This document shows positions 13,352 through 26,234 of a DNA stretch of 64,000 nt, in pieces. Each line of letters begins with the position of its first letter. Within the stretch, counting starts at the first letter, position 1. This DNA comes from Chondrilla cf. caribensis (taxonomy: Eukaryota; Porifera; Demospongiae; Chondrillida; Chondrillidae). The notes beneath the pieces are model-generated. The model saw nothing but the letters and a program-made list of their open reading frames with translations. It was not told the origin of the DNA and did not search any database. Both the position numbers and the translations under genes were made by a program. The stretch spans positions 4,816,223 to 4,880,222 of the forward strand of contig OZ026564.1 of NCBI GenBank assembly GCA_964020155.1. The letters run 5' to 3'.

Positions 13352-14209
13352 TCAGCTGTCTTCCCAGAATTCATCATTTAGAAATACTGCATCGTTGAGT
13401 AATTCGTTCTCCCATTGAGAACCTACATGTTGGTAGATCTCCATAGCTGTTTGGGCGTCCTCCACTGAAGAATGTCCTCTACGCGACCTCTGAATATCCT
13501 TATTTAGGACAACCTTTGCCAACTTCTTCAGACCTGGTTTACTATGTTTTGGTGTTTGGGTCATGTTCTTCAAGAGGTGATATTGAGCAGTGTCACGGGT
13601 GAGCTCCGGAGGATGAGTGTAGCCAAGGCATTGGAAGTCATTCATCACATCGTGTCCAACCACAAGACACCCATGTAGAATGGAATGAATGTCTCGAACT
13701 GCTATGCGATGGGGGACAGCATGCTTCAAATGTTTCTTCGTGACTCCACTCCACTTGGTCCGGTAGTTCTTCACCCACATGGTGGGTTTGACGTATTCGT
13801 CATATACAACTCTACCCGCATCGTCCACGATACTGCAGCGAGCTAGGGCCGATTGATCCTTCGGACCCACACCGACCATTTCACAGTCAATAGCTATTAC
13901 GGGACTGTTCAATATGTTGTAGTGTGATTTGCTACCGAACGTACGGCCAACGTTCTCCGGGGAGTGGTTGAGTCGAAGAGGGTTTGAAGAGGAGATAGAC
14001 TTTGTTTGTCTGCCGCAGTCTGGTCCCGACGAATTGTACTTCTTTTTCTTGTCGGCTTTGAATGTCTGCTCATCTCTAGCTCTCTTGAGACCACCAACCA
14101 CTCCGGTCGACTGGAAGGCAGGTACGCGGTACTGGTCGCTGGTCTTCGTCATGTCAACCACTACACGTGGGTAGGCCACGCCCACAACCCCAATGAATGA
14201 ATTATCCAA
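13352..14209 (-). CDS. REXO4: REXO4-type DEDDh 3'-5' exonuclease
   Basis: Intronless gene of 285 aa. The N-terminal half is basic with a KKKK nuclear-localisation-like cluster, then the exonuclease domain. The DEDDh motifs are intact: Exo I AIDCEMVGVG (Asp and Glu), Exo II VVGHDVMNDF (Asp), Exo III HSSVEDAQTAMEIY (His and Asp). The order and spacing fit the REXO4/ISG20/AEN group; the tail and the GVGP and LARCSIVD segments fit REXO4 best, an RNA exonuclease linked to rRNA processing. Human REXO4 is longer (422 aa). A second Met about 19 codons in could also serve as start. Divergent to coronin, 100 bp between ATGs. Confidence 0.88.
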   Translation of the reverse strand: MDNSFIGVVGVAYPRVVVDMTKTSDQYRVPAFQSTGVVGGLKRARDEQTFKADKKKKYNSSGPDCGRQTKSISSSNPLRLNHSPENVGRTFGSKSHYNILNSPVIAIDCEMVGVGPKDQSALARCSIVDDAGRVVYDEYVKPTMWVKNYRTKWSGVTKKHLKHAVPHRIAVRDIHSILHGCLVVGHDVMNDFQCLGYTHPPELTRDTAQYHLLKNMTQTPKHSKPGLKKLAKVVLNKDIQRSRRGHSSVEDAQTAMEIYQHVGSQWENELLNDAVFLNDEFWEDS

Positions 14210-14309
14210 TCATGTGCTCCAGGCCCCGCCCACTATGATATTATTACCATATTTGGACTGATCGCTACACCGCTGGTCGTCCTCGCTCGAGCACCGATCG
14301 GAGAAGAAC
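14210..14309. promoter_or_regulatory. Divergent REXO4/coronin promoter
   Basis: 100 bp between start codons, with a GC-box (CCCCGCCCA) near 14223-14231 and a CCAAT motif at the REXO4 edge (about 14207). Confidence 0.55.
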
Positions 14310-17300
14310 ATGGCTAATCGTTTCGTCCGCTCATCCAAGTTCAGGCATGTCTTTGGGACCGCTGCCAAACCGGATAAATGCTACTTAGGCATCAAAATAT
14401 CCAAGGCACCTTTTGAGAGTAACATGTGTGCCGTCAACAGCAAGTACGTAGCGGTGGTACTGGAAGCTCAAGGCGGTGGCTCGTTTATTGTGCTCGACTC
14501 TGAAAAAGTAAGTTGCTCACTTCATAATTTATGTTTACCGAGTTTACTGATTTTCCCCATTGCCTCCGAGTACTCCTCTAGACCACCATGTGTACGTTCT
14601 CTCTATTTTAGTGTGTGCAATGAGTACATGATAGGTGGCTGGTACTGTGTTGACAAGCTATTTAACTTGTTCCCTGTTTTTGTTCAGTTTGGGAGGGTTG
14701 ATCTTGAACATCCAAAGGTAACGGGCCACAAAGGTCAGGTGATGGACATTCAGTGGAATCCTTTCGATGACAACATCATTGCTTCTTCTTCGGAGGATGC
14801 AACAGTAATGATATGGGAGATCCCTGAAGGGGGGCTGAAAGAGGGTATGAACGAGCCAAAGACCACCCTCGAAGCTCATGAGAGGAAGTGTGCACACATC
14901 CAGTGGCACCCCACAGCCAAGAACGTGATAGCCAGCAGTGGATACGACAACATAATACACATCTGGGACATTGACAACCCTGATAGCCCCATCATCTCCC
15001 TGGATTCTTTCTTCGAAGACACCATTTACTCCTTCGACTGGAATATGGATGGATCCCTCATAGCAGCCACCTCAAAGGACAAGAAGATAACTGTCATCGA
15101 TCCCAGAAAGAATGAAGTGGTCTCCAAAGGCAGTGGTCACCAAGGAGGAAAACCAAGTCGTGTTGTGTTTTGTGGAAGCACTGGGAAGCTGTTCACCACA
15201 GGTCACAGTAGAACTAGTGAGAGGCAGTATGCCCTGTGGGACCCGGTACGTCTGGATCTATCACTTATCTATTTTACATTATGTCTCAATGTAATATATG
15301 CAATGTTGTTGTTGTTGTTTTTGTTGATTTTCACTTATGCAGAAAGATTTGTCTAAGGCAATAACCATGGAGAATATGGATAATGGAATGGGTGTGCTGT
15401 TCCCCTTCTATGACGAGGGAACCAAGATGGTTTACCTAGTTGGAAAGGTGAGTTTAGTTAGAGTAAAGAGAGGTTCCACTGTAGAGTGGTCCCAGTAGTG
15501 GGTGGATTATAGAGAGGTTCCACTGTAGAGTGGTCCCAGTAGTGGGTGGATTATAGAGAGGTTCCACTGTAGAGTGGTCCCAGTAGTGGGTGGATTAGAG
15601 AGAGGTTCCACTGCATAGTGGTCCCAGTAGTGGGTGGATTGGAGAGAGGTTCCACTGTAGAGTGGTCCCAGTAGTGGGTGGATTAGAGAGGGGTTCCACT
15701 GTAGAGTGGTCCCAGTAGTGGGTGGATTGGAGAGAGGTTCCACTGTAGAGTGGTCCCAGTAGTGGGTGGATTAGAGAGAGGTTCCACTGTAGAGTGGTCC
15801 CAGTAGTGGGTGGATTAGAGAGAGGTTCCACTGTAGAGTCTCCTTACTGCTGTTTTTTCCCACAATCCACTGCTCATTTTGTGATTAATTTGATTATTAT
15901 TTGTATAGTGTATTTTGTAGCTGGTCACTGTGATCTCATCCTGGGCAACAGCCTACAGCCCTATAAGTGCAGTCTAGTAGGAGTACTGACTACTGGAGAT
16001 GTAGGAATTGTGGTTGTAGTACTAAAGTGTATATTAATATACAAGAACCTCGCTTGAAAGCAGGTACACAATATTACGATATGTAACAATATAAAATGTG
16101 TACAACTGCAAGTGACAAGGGTCCTTGGTGTTTGCTTGTCAAACTAGTATGAAATGAGCTGAGACTGTAGTATCATCCAGTGAAGAGCTACATTAAGTGT
16201 GGTAGGAATTGATGATTGCTAGTGTTTTCAATCAGGTAGACTAAAAAGTAGGCTCTAGTGTGCCACGTTAACACCTTTCACTTTGAATTTACGTGTCCTT
16301 CGCTAATCAATACAGGCTTCATAGCTATAGCAACGGCATGGTCATACTTTGTATCGGCGACCCCGATTATGCTAGGTGTACTGTGGTGTTGCTCCTCAGA
16401 TACAATAGAACCAACTGTTGGACCTGAATCACAGTTGGAGTGTGGCTATCGGCCTGAGTGACTCTTGTGCAAATACACCGACACAACTTGCATGCTACAG
16501 ATATATATATATATGTATATGTGGCAGTCACGGGTAGAAAACGAACGTTATTCCGTGGCCGACTTTTCGAGAAAATGGCGACTCAACGTTGTTTCTAAAT
16601 TTCTCAAATTTAATTCCTGTCAATACAACTGTATACGGCATAAAAGTACGCAAAAGCCTTTGCTGGCTCTCTAGTCCACCTGAGTACGATAAATATCATG
16701 AATAGGTAGACATATCAGAGAGACAGGACACGATAAAAAGGCCGTATTCTAGTGATGGTTGTAAATCGGCGCGCAAAACTTCACATCGACAGGGTGTGGG
16801 TTTCATACTTTCACAGAGGCCTTTACCATGTCGGGCCACGTATAGCTCCTTGGGATACGTCGTTTCTTAGCGTCAACAACAGCGACAGGCTAGCTTTATC
16901 GCTGGGCGAGCTAGAAGTGCTCTTAGGTTGCCTCAATCCTTGGAAACTGGCTTCGTACAAAGTACTGACCCATCCCAACAAGTCGTACGTGCAAAAATCG
17001 TTATTACAGAATTCTTAGCGACCTGAAGCTAGTATAAATCTCTACAGATGAGGGTTTTAACGAGCGTCGCGGCTAGGTAGGAGTTGCGTGAGCACGTACA
17101 CGTTCACGTGTGCACACGTCCCTGTGTATTGCGTACTGAAACACCATCGTATTAAAACCTCCGTAATAACTTGCACTATGGACGAAAAATGCTCTTACTC
17201 GCAGAAAACCCAGAGGATACCCTTAGGTTTTCATTTATTAAAAAAAATCAATTTCGACTGTCATGCACTAATGTTCGTTTTCTACCCGTGACTGCCACAT

Positions 17301-18634
17301 ATATATACCTGTAGCATGCAATATATAGATATACAAAGGCACAGCAACTCGAGCACCAGAATTAAGTGCCTCACGTTTTAGCTCAGTAGTAAACACCAGT
17401 TGAGGTAGTGTACTACATGATTTGATTGAGTGTGTTAGTCCAACCTTAATATGCAGTAGTGTCAAGTGTGTGTTGTGTGTGCATTGTGTGTGTATTGTAG
17501 TCTCTTATTATTGTGTACATTTGCACATTTCCAGGGAGACTCCCAAATACGCTACTTTGAGATCACAGACGAATCACCCTACGTTTTCTATCTTGATATG
17601 TATCAATCCAATGTTCCTCAAAGAGGAGCTGGTGTGTTACCAAAAGTCAGTGTTGACTACATGCACTGTGAAGTGATGAAATTCTACAAGGTACAGCACA
17701 CTAAGGGCATCGTCGAACCCATCTCTATGAAGGTGCCAAGGAAGGTAAGATTTGCTTTGGCATACAAGCGTGTTCACACACACACACACACACAAACTTA
17801 AATGTTTATGATCCAACATGACAATGCCATTGATTGATTTATTATTGTTCTTGTAGTCAGATTTGTTCCAGAAAGATATATTCCCTCCAACACCCTCTAT
17901 GGTGCCAGCATTGACAGCTGATGAGTGGAGGGCAGGTCAAACCAAGCCACCCCTCATGTCCAAGTTCACAAACAAGGGGATAGAACACCCAAAAGGAGGA
18001 GATAGACCATCCATGGGGTCAGCAGTGTCCTCAGATCCTCATGAGCCAAGGACACTCGATGAAGTTAGTGTTGTTGTAAGCAACATCTTACCACACACCT
18101 GTACAACCTTATCACACCTGTACAACCTTATCACACCTGTACAACCTTATCACACCTGTACAACCTTATCACACCTGTACAACCTTATCACACCTGTACA
18201 ACCTAATCGCACCTGTACAACCTAATCACACCTGTACAACCTTATCACACCTGTACAACCTAATCACATCTGTACAACCTTATCACACCTGTACAATCTT
18301 ATCACATCTGTACAACCTTATCACATCTGTACAACCTAATCACACCTGTACAACCTTATCACATCTGTACAACCTAATCACACCTGTACAACCTAATCAT
18401 GCATCTGTACGAACTTATGGTGCACAACCTTATGTAGGTAGGTAGCTATTCTTATTTTGACTGGGGAAGCCACTAGCCCAGGGGGCTACTATTAAGGCAC
18501 CCCACCACCTACCTGTACAATCTTCACTACCACTCACCTGTACATCATTCTCCTTCCTATTGCAGTACAAGAAAGCTTATCATAAACTGTTGGAAGAAAA
18601 CAAAAAACTCAAGGCTCAACTTGGTAGCAATTGA
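14310..18634 (+). CDS. CORO1: Coronin (short, type I)
   Basis: Actin- and Arp2/3-binding WD40 protein. Exons: 14310-14507, 14688-15245, 15343-15447, 17535-17744, 17857-18063, 18566-18634, giving 448 aa (human CORO1A 461). The N terminus has the coronin signature VRSSKFRHVFGTA. WD repeats follow (GHKGQVMDIQWNPFDDNIIASSSED, split here as GHKGQVMDIQW and NPFDDNIIASSSED), then the conserved C-terminal extension (KDIFPPT, ADEWRAG). The last exon is a short coiled coil (YKKAYHKLLEENKKLKAQLG), expected to trimerise the protein. Intron 3 (2.1 kb) holds both a minisatellite and an inverted-repeat element; intron 5 holds a 19-bp repeat. Confidence 0.95.
15467..15838. repeat. 44-bp minisatellite in coronin intron 3
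   Basis: About 8.5 copies of the unit also seen in HDHD2 intron 3 (GGTTCCACTGTAGAGTGGTC core). It begins 20 bp after the donor. Confidence 0.95.
16488..17321. mobile_element. Non-autonomous DNA transposon with terminal inverted repeats
   Basis: The left end 16488-16546 and the right end 17273-17321 are inverted copies: TTGCATGCTACAG, a variable TA run, then GTGGCAGTCACGGGTAGAAA and ACGAAC. Total length is about 834 bp. The interior has no recognisable transposase; the longest open frame (16752-17018, 88 codons) looks like nothing I know. The TA runs at both ends suggest TA-rich target sites or variable terminal repeats. It sits inside coronin intron 3. Confidence 0.88.
18098..18395. repeat. 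19-bp minisatellite in coronin intron 5
   Basis: About 15 copies of CACCTGTACAACCTTATCA with T/A variants, starting about 30 bp after the donor. Confidence 0.95.
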
Positions 18635-19099
18635 ATGAAATGTTGCCATGGCAACGGGCTTCCCCTTGTGTGTATACTTCCTTAGTCTTGATTAATTTAG
18701 TTGCACATCAATTGATAGAACGACACTTATTGTAATTATTATTGATATTGAATTGATTATAATAATATTATCTGCATCACTTCAGTGTGATATTTACTTG
18801 TTGAGGGTACCATAACCACTTGTATGTATATGCAGGTCAGTGAAGTCTGTTGTACCACCAAGCTGGTCACTCTCGAGCTATGTGGTATTGAAACAAGTTC
18901 GCCTTGCGTTCAAGCAGCGGACACTTCCCGCGTGTTCTTCGTGCTTTACGTATGGCAGTCTACTGGTGGAACCACACTAGGTTGCAGCGTAGAGCTCAGT
19001 ATGGTTGCACCGGTATAGTAAACCGAAATTATACGGAATAATTTACGGAATTGTATCGCCAGTTGCGTTACGTGTCTGAAGTGAGACCCGGGCCGAAGG
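18635..19099. other. Coronin 3' region and Dixin upstream region
   Basis: AT-rich coronin 3' end, then about 250 bp of mixed sequence before the Dixin ATG at 19100. No further gene seen. Confidence 0.6.
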
Positions 19100-22000
19100 A
19101 TGACCGACACTCCGATCGCTGGGAGAGACAAGGTTATCGGATACTTTAAGACAGGGAGACGAGGGCAAGACAGAAGAGCAGTGAGTTATTTTGCTGGCTG
19201 TCATCTCCATTTTGTGCCTGCTTGATCACACGTCTCCTCTAGCGCCAAGTTGAAGAATACGTAGTATGGATCAACTCACATCTTAAGAAGAAGCCCAAAT
19301 CTCCGCTGTTGTACGACATTAAGGGTCTACTGGACGGGATCGCTCTAGTTAATTTGGTGGAAGTGTTAGGTGAGTCAGCCCCCCCCCCTCTCTCTCACTC
19401 CCTCTGTCCCCCACTGTCTGTGAGCACGTACTACTCTACAGTGCAAGTGAACATGGATTTTTACCATGGTGATATGTGTTTGTAGGTCAGAAGAACATTG
19501 AAGGAGTGGACAGAGATCCGTCCTCTAAAGATGCACGGATGAAGAACATTGAATTAGTTCTTAAGTTTCTGGAGGAGGAGCAGGTCAGTTTGCCAGAAAA
19601 TGCTTTCAAAGGTGAGATTGTATGTACTCAGCTCCCTCACTTCATGTGTGTGTGCAGGTTGTATGTATCTTGTAGTGTAAGGTATGCTGCTGCAGTGTTC
19701 AGGTATAATTCATGCTTGAACATGTGATGTGTACTCTATCGCTGTAATTATATAAATTGACAAATGTGATTGTGAAAACCTTTTTGTGTTTTAGTTGACA
19801 TAGTGACAGCCCTCCTCCACAACAGTGGGTGTGTCCTTCATTGTATGACTGCCTCCTCCACTAGCATGTACACACTTGTCCTCTGTCAATCGACCTCCCC
19901 CCACTTCTACATATGTGTCCCTCATAGAGGTGTGCATTCCTTAAAGAATTTGAGGTGTATCTCCAATACAGTCAGAAATATGCAATGTCCTGCATTTTTG
20001 CTGTATAAGTTACTGTCTGTCAATCTGATGCCTTGTGCGCACTCCAACAAAGCTATCAGCCATTCCTCAGCTATATTTGGAGGACATCAAATTAGAAGAG
20101 GCCATCTTCTTGCAGAGCTCCAGGCATGCACACATCTGTGCTTTAGTATGAGGCATGCACCAAGGGCTGGCCTTGGTACTGTAGCCTTGTGTGCCAGTTG
20201 AGATCAGAGATTAGAACAGTGCTTATCAAAGTGCATACCTGATGGTCATATCACCTTGAGTCTACATATCACTGTTTTGTACATATCACCTTACATGTAC
20301 GTATCACTTTATGTGTACATATCACTTTACGTGTACATCTCACTGTATCATACATGTGTATGTACGTATGTACGTACGTACGTATATATTCTGTGTATAT
20401 ACGTATGTACTTATCCATATCGCACTGCACATCAGCCGTAGAGGAGATGTGCTTCCCAGTGGTTTGTAGAACATTGCTTAACCCTCCCCATCTCTGTGTA
20501 CTAACTTAGCAATGAAATGATGACAAGCGTATTCCGCAGTACAGTAGCAGAAGGGGAAGTTGTACATTTCTACCGTGTGTTGTTCATGGTGCAGATCATG
20601 CTGTGTTCGTGATGCGGCTCGTGTTGTTTGTGGTGCGGCTCATCTTGCAGTGTTTGATGCATCTACATTAACCCTACTGGTGTCTTCTGTATTGTAGAGT
20701 TGTCAGAGTGTAATGTGAAGGGCGTGTTGAAGGTTGTACTGGCAATAGCCCAGCACTACAACCCCTTGTCCATACGACGCTCCATCAACACTTCCTCCAG
20801 CGGACGCAACTCCTCTGGGTCATCTTCCACATACATCAACATGTTCTCACCTGTCCAGTCTGAGAGTATTCCTCCGGATTCACCAGCACAGGACCTGGTG
20901 CACAACAGCTCTCCTTATGATCACCTCCGCCCCAAGCCAACCACAGCCACTAGACGGGAATCTGCCCCAGTTACCACTCTATCATCTCACCACCACTATT
21001 CAACTCCCTTGTCGGTGGTCCATCAAGGCAAACAGACCCCTTTGCTGATACCAACCCAGCAGGGCGGCCACGAGAGACCCGAGTATCCCCCCAGCGAATC
21101 ATTGGGCAGCATGTCCTCCATGCCATCTGCCATGCTGTCCAGGACAATGGCTCGTGACACGCCCATCTCAGGATTCACGGGTGTGGTCTCCAGTGTTGGC
21201 TTGATGAGGTACACAGATAGCATGATATCTCCACCCACCGGTAGCAGTGGTGATATCTCGCCAGCCCCTCCCCCTCTCATGCCAATCTCTGAGGGACCAA
21301 TCACACAAATTGATGGTGCTTTGGAGCATGTCACTGGTTTGAAAGGACAACTGTTGCAGTTATTCGCTTTAGTGAGTGTGTGTACATGGGTGTGTGTGGG
21401 TGTGTATTGGTGTGTACATGGGTGTGTGTGGATGTACATGGGTGTGTGTGTGTGTGTGTGGGTGTATATGGGTATGTACATGGGTGTGTGTGGGTGTGGG
21501 TGAGTATGTGTACATGGGTGTGTACATACGTAGGTGTGGGTGTGTGTATGTGTACATGGGTGTGGATGTGGGCGTGTTTTTAATGTCTTTAATGTGAGTG
21601 TGAGCTGAGGTGCTGTATATTGCCACTTGTGTGTGTCCTTGGATGCAGCTCCGAGAGAACCCCGACGGTTGCGATGAGGACCTCCCCGAACTGTCCCACT
21701 CTGTTAGTGAGGTGAGTGCTCACTGACATCCAAGATCTCTGCATACATTAACTTGGTTCTGTATCCATGTAGCTGATTGGACAGAATGGTCACATGACTT
21801 CTTTACCAGAGGTACATTTAGCAGTGCATCCCCTGTTCAGTTGATGGTGTGCTCAGCTTGTATGGTGCTTGTTCCTGTAGGAAGTTCCTGAAGTCCAGCA
21901 GCTGAGAGATGATGTCACCACCCTCCAATCAGAATGTAGCATACTCCAAAGTGTCGTGGATGAGAAGGAGGATCTCATTCGTCAATTGAAGTCAGACATT

Positions 22001-23321
22001 TTGAGATTAGACTATAAAACTGAGACAGAAAGGGTATGTTGTGTTACCATGGTGATCAGCCCTATTCATTTTCATTGTTGAATTTCAACTTATCAGGAGG
22101 AATTGCGCAACATTGTATCAGAAAAACAACTTGTAATAGAAGAATTGGATGTGAGTGGGTTGTGATTGCACAATAGCACTGAGTTGTTGAGACCGTACTT
22201 TCTGATACTGTAGATGAGGTTAGAGGAGAGAGAGAAGGCTATTCAAGAACAATCGTCAAAGATCAACGAACTGGAAGAACTCCTGTATGACACACGAAAG
22301 TCACATGTTAGTTTTGTGCGTGTGTGCCTGTGCGTGCGCGCGCGCGTGTGTGTGTGTGTGTGTGTGCGTGTGTGCGTGTTGACAGTACATGTTAAGGAGT
22401 GTTGCCTATGTTCTCTGTAGGAAGAGTACTTGAGACAATACGAAGATAAAGTCACGGAACTTCAAGAATTAAAACAGACCACTCTTCATCGTACGTCGAG
22501 CAAACTCCTCCACCCAGAATTGGTGAGTCTGGTAACTAGATCCACATGGTACTGAGCACCTCAAGTTGCATACCATTTTGTGTCATATGCTCACATACAG
22601 GTGACTACAGAAGCTGAAGTTATAAGACTCAGTTTGAGTTCATTGAGAAGAGATGTTGGACAAAGCCAGCAAAGTTCTCTGGACCACTTAGAACAGGTGA
22701 GAGGGTGTGGTCGAGTCATCCCGGCCACTCATGTCACATCCTCCCCCACCCCCAGTCCGTTGCCCGTCTCATGGACCACTTGAGTGCCTTCACCAAGAAA
22801 TCCAAACATGACCACTCTCGCTACAAAGATGAGCAAAGAGAGAAGAAGCACAGAAGACCTGGACCATCTGAAGGTGAACCTGAAGCTTATCCACAAAATC
22901 TGTAGGTGACACACCCACCTACCTACACTCCCATCCTTAGAATCCTCAAAGGCTGCCAGTTCTATGAAAGTGATGTTCATAATGGACAAGGACCCAACCC
23001 CCTACAGGATTAACGTGTCCTTCAGGTGGGCGTGTACTGGTGTGTGTATGTCCTCAGTAAATTAGAGATACTGACCTGTTAAGTTTTACTGATTTTATTT
23101 CAAGATATAAATACGTAATGATGTGTATTGATTTTTGGTCCAGAAACCCCAATGGACCTGTTTTAGGAGACTTCAAGCGTTCCCTTGGGAAGAAGGGCGC
23201 ATTCAGATACTACTTCAGATCAAGTGAAGATGGCAGTGTGGTGAAGGTGGAGCTAGCCGAGGACTCCACCCCACTCCCCATGGTTGACGGGAAGATAATG
23301 GCCTGGATCTACAGCTCCTGA
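19100..23321 (+). CDS. DIXDC1: Dixin (CH, coiled coil and DIX domains)
   Basis: Wnt-pathway scaffold that polymerises through its DIX domain with Dishevelled and Axin. Exons: 19100-19180, 19243-19369, 19486-19611, 20698-21371, 21649-21711, 21773-21811, 21881-22033, 22097-22150, 22214-22306, 22421-22522, 22601-22696, 22756-22873, 22941-23025, 23144-23321, giving 662 aa (human 683). The calponin-homology domain is residues about 27-140 (EEYVVWINSHLKKK; GLLDGIALVNLVEVLG). Next comes a Ser/Pro-rich linker in the 674-bp exon, then coiled coil from about 365 to 560. The DIX domain is last (KVMFIMDKDPTPYRINVSF; GDFKRSLGKKG; YYFRSSEDGSVVKVEL; PMVDGKI). A KKHRR-type basic patch precedes DIX. The join of exons 3 and 4 crosses a 1.1-kb intron and is the least certain. 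Confidence 0.9.
21372..21600. repeat. GT-rich repeat at the donor of Dixin intron 4
   Basis: Degenerate GGGTGTGTGTACATG-type units begin at the donor after 21371. Confidence 0.85.
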
Positions 23322-23694
23322 ATCTTTTATATATTGTACTGTATTTATTTTAACCAGTTGCTTGTCGGAGCTTTTCACTGACCTTCCCACACTTTTATCC
23401 CATTATTGTCGTACTACACTGCATTACGTCTTTTAGTGAGAATAGTTTCAACCTACAACCTGATTGCTTCGCACCTGAACACACCACCCGGTAATACTGC
23501 GTGTGGTGATATCTCAACTTTAGCATTCCTTGTGACATATAATGTATATCATGAACATTGGGCATTGTTGCCATGACATCGGTATGAACTACTTATTTTC
23601 GATAGTTATGCAACACATCAATATTCCAATCATTTTGGAAAATTAAAATACATCAATATTTCAAACATCGCTGAACAGCTAAGATAAGGGCTAT
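23322..23694. other. Convergent 3' region of Dixin and PFDN2
   Basis: 373 bp of AT-rich sequence between two stop codons on opposite strands. Nothing else is seen. Confidence 0.7.
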
Positions 23695-24461
23695 CTACTT
23701 TCCTACCAAAACTCCTTGTGAAGTTCTATCTGGAGAGTTCTCTGCTCCATTCACCTTCTCCCCTTGAAAACGAATGTTGTGTTTCTCCTTCAACTCGTTC
23801 AACTGTTTCCCCTTCTCCTTCAACTGTTCCTCAAAGCTTATGATCAACTCTCCAATCTACCAGTGCAAGGGACATACCACATAAACACACTTCGTGTGCA
23901 CTATCAGAGTGTGTCAGCATAAACTGGTGAAATGCCTTTAGTAAGTACATCAAATCGAAAATAGCAAAAATATGATATATGTTATTCAATTATTTCATGT
24001 TGAATAATTATAAGACAATTCTATCTGATTGGATTATTGCCTGAGTAAACTCAAAAGGGAAACCACCTTGATAATAAATGCTGAGGGAAATCACCTTGTC
24101 TCGGTTACTCCTGAGAGCCGGAAGTACCTCCCCCACTGTCCTCTCCACCAGTACCCCTGACACCATCCTAAAACACTTTCTACTCGGATCCATGTCCTTT
24201 AGAGTCTCAACCACTAAACTACACAAGCAAAAGATAGCACAGAGTTGAGTTGTCAATATAGATAAGTAAGAATGCAATGAATACATCAATTATCATCAAT
24301 TTTGATAAAAGTCTAGATTAAATGTATTACGATCATATTCACTTATGTTCATTTTTATCCGACTCAAGTTCTGATAACTTCACAGCCAATCCTCTTTGTT
24401 CCTGTCTTAATTGCTGAAACTTTCCAAGTTCTTTTTCCGAAGGCCCTTTGCTTTCGGCCAT
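23695..24461 (-). CDS. PFDN2: Prefoldin subunit 2
   Basis: Beta-type subunit of the hexameric prefoldin co-chaperone that hands actin and tubulin to CCT. Minus-strand exons: 24461-24343, 24218-24095, 23856-23695, giving 134 aa (human 154). Helix 1 carries FQQLRQEQRGLAVKLSELE. The beta-hairpin core is FRMVSGVLVERTVGEVLPAL, then helix 2 with LKEKGKQLNELKEKHNIR. The tail GVLVGK resembles the human C terminus. The start codon is 51 bp from that of divergent WDR7. Confidence 0.96.
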
Positions 24462-24512
24462 TTTTTCTAGATCGGGCAGAATAATTCTTCATAGGGATTT
24501 TCCTAAAGGAAA
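24462..24512. promoter_or_regulatory. 51-bp divergent PFDN2/WDR7 start region
   Basis: Both genes start within 51 bp of each other on opposite strands. No named motif is visible. Confidence 0.55.
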
Positions 24513-26124
24513 ATGGCGTTCAGCGCATCAGTTCCGATTGTCTTTTGGGGCTCCAAGCCTTTGAGTCACGAGATAAACTGTATCTGCATGTGCGACGGAC
24601 CCAATACATTCGCCACTGGATCCAAGTCTGGTCACATTTGCGTGTGGAAAGTGGAATATGAGAGTGACCACCATCCGAAGGTGAGTGTGGCTGGGTTCCT
24701 CGTAAACATACCAGTTGATAGAATTGGTGGTATACGGTAGCTAGACAGAGATCAAGGATGTGTATTCTTCTTCTTCCTTGCACCAGATCACGCCTTACAT
24801 GTTGTTATTTGCTGAAAGAAGCGAAATAGTATCTCTTTCCCGTATTCGACCGGGAAGAGACCATTCCAGACTAGCCTCTCTAGCAAGTTGTGGGTGCGTA
24901 GACAGCACTTGAGCACTAAATACGTGTTCTCGTTACAACAGTATATGTGTGTGTGTTTGTCAGCCTTCTTCAAGAATTATGTGCTGGTCATTACTTGTCA
25001 TAACGCGTTATTATTTGCTTTTGTACAGTGCAATTAGAATATGGGATGCCACAGAGAAGGCGTGTCTCCGTCATCGCAAGTTACCAGGACGACTTCATTC
25101 ATTGAGTGTGTTTGAGCGATGGAGTCACAACGTCCCCCTACTAGCTGTGTATGGCCGGCAGTCAGACATCATACTCCTGGATTCAGTCTCACTGGATGTA
25201 TGTACACTCACTGCTCACATAACTATCACATGATCCACACATGATACTCTCCACTGCAGTCCATATATGTACTCAAGTCGGACCACGCCCCCAACTGGAT
25301 TGACCATATTTGTTTTCTTCCAAATGTTGAGAACAAGGATGCTCTACTGGCCATCACTGCTGATGGGAACATCAAGGTCTGGTGTCTACAGGGTGGACGG
25401 ATGCCTAATGTGAGCTAACATGGCTAATTCCTACTGTACACACACTAGCAGTTGTCCCACTGTACACACACTAGCAGTTGTCCTACTGTACACACACTAG
25501 TAGAGGTCCCACTGTACACATACTAGTAGAGGTCCCACTGTACACACACTAGTAGAGGTCCCACTGTACACACACTAGTAGAGGTCCTACTGTACACACA
25601 CTAGTAGAGGTCCTACTGTACACACACTAGTAGAGGTTCTACTGTACACACACTAGTAGAGGTCCTACTGTACACACACTAGTAGAGGTCCTACTGTACA
25701 CACACTAGTAGAGGTCCCACTGTACACATACTAGTAGAGGTCCCGCCGTACACACACTAGTAGAGGTCCTACTGTACACACACCTTATCTATTATTTATT
25801 CACTTTAGAATGAAGAAGTTTTAATTGAAGATTTTTCTAAAGGTTTTGATCTGAAGAATGTGCTTTCTCTGACCTCCATCACATCCCGAGGGTTCAGCCG
25901 GGTGTTGGCTATTACTCCCTACATGTGGAAGGTGGGCGCTTATTGGAATATCAGATAATTTTTCTGTGATGTACTGTTCCTTTGTGACCAGGTGTTTGAT
26001 GCTACTGGTGGACACCTTAAGCCTATTTGCTCTAACGAAGACGGAAGTCCCAAGTGGAGAGGAGGGACTTTTATTACCATGGAAATGATCCTAATTTGGA
26101 TGGAGGTGTGTGTGCATGTTTGTT

Positions 26125-26195
<71 letters not shown>

Positions 26196-26203
26196 ATGTT
26201 TGT

Positions 26204-26234
<31 letters not shown>

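Noticed and set aside
16752..17018. 88-codon frame inside the coronin-intron transposon
   Set aside because: No transposase motif or DDE/D spacing visible; too short and isolated.
19786..20240. Extra Dixin exon inside the 1.1-kb intron 3
   Set aside because: The phase from exon 3 joins directly to the exon at 20698 and continues the CH domain; the intermediate frames add nothing recognisable.
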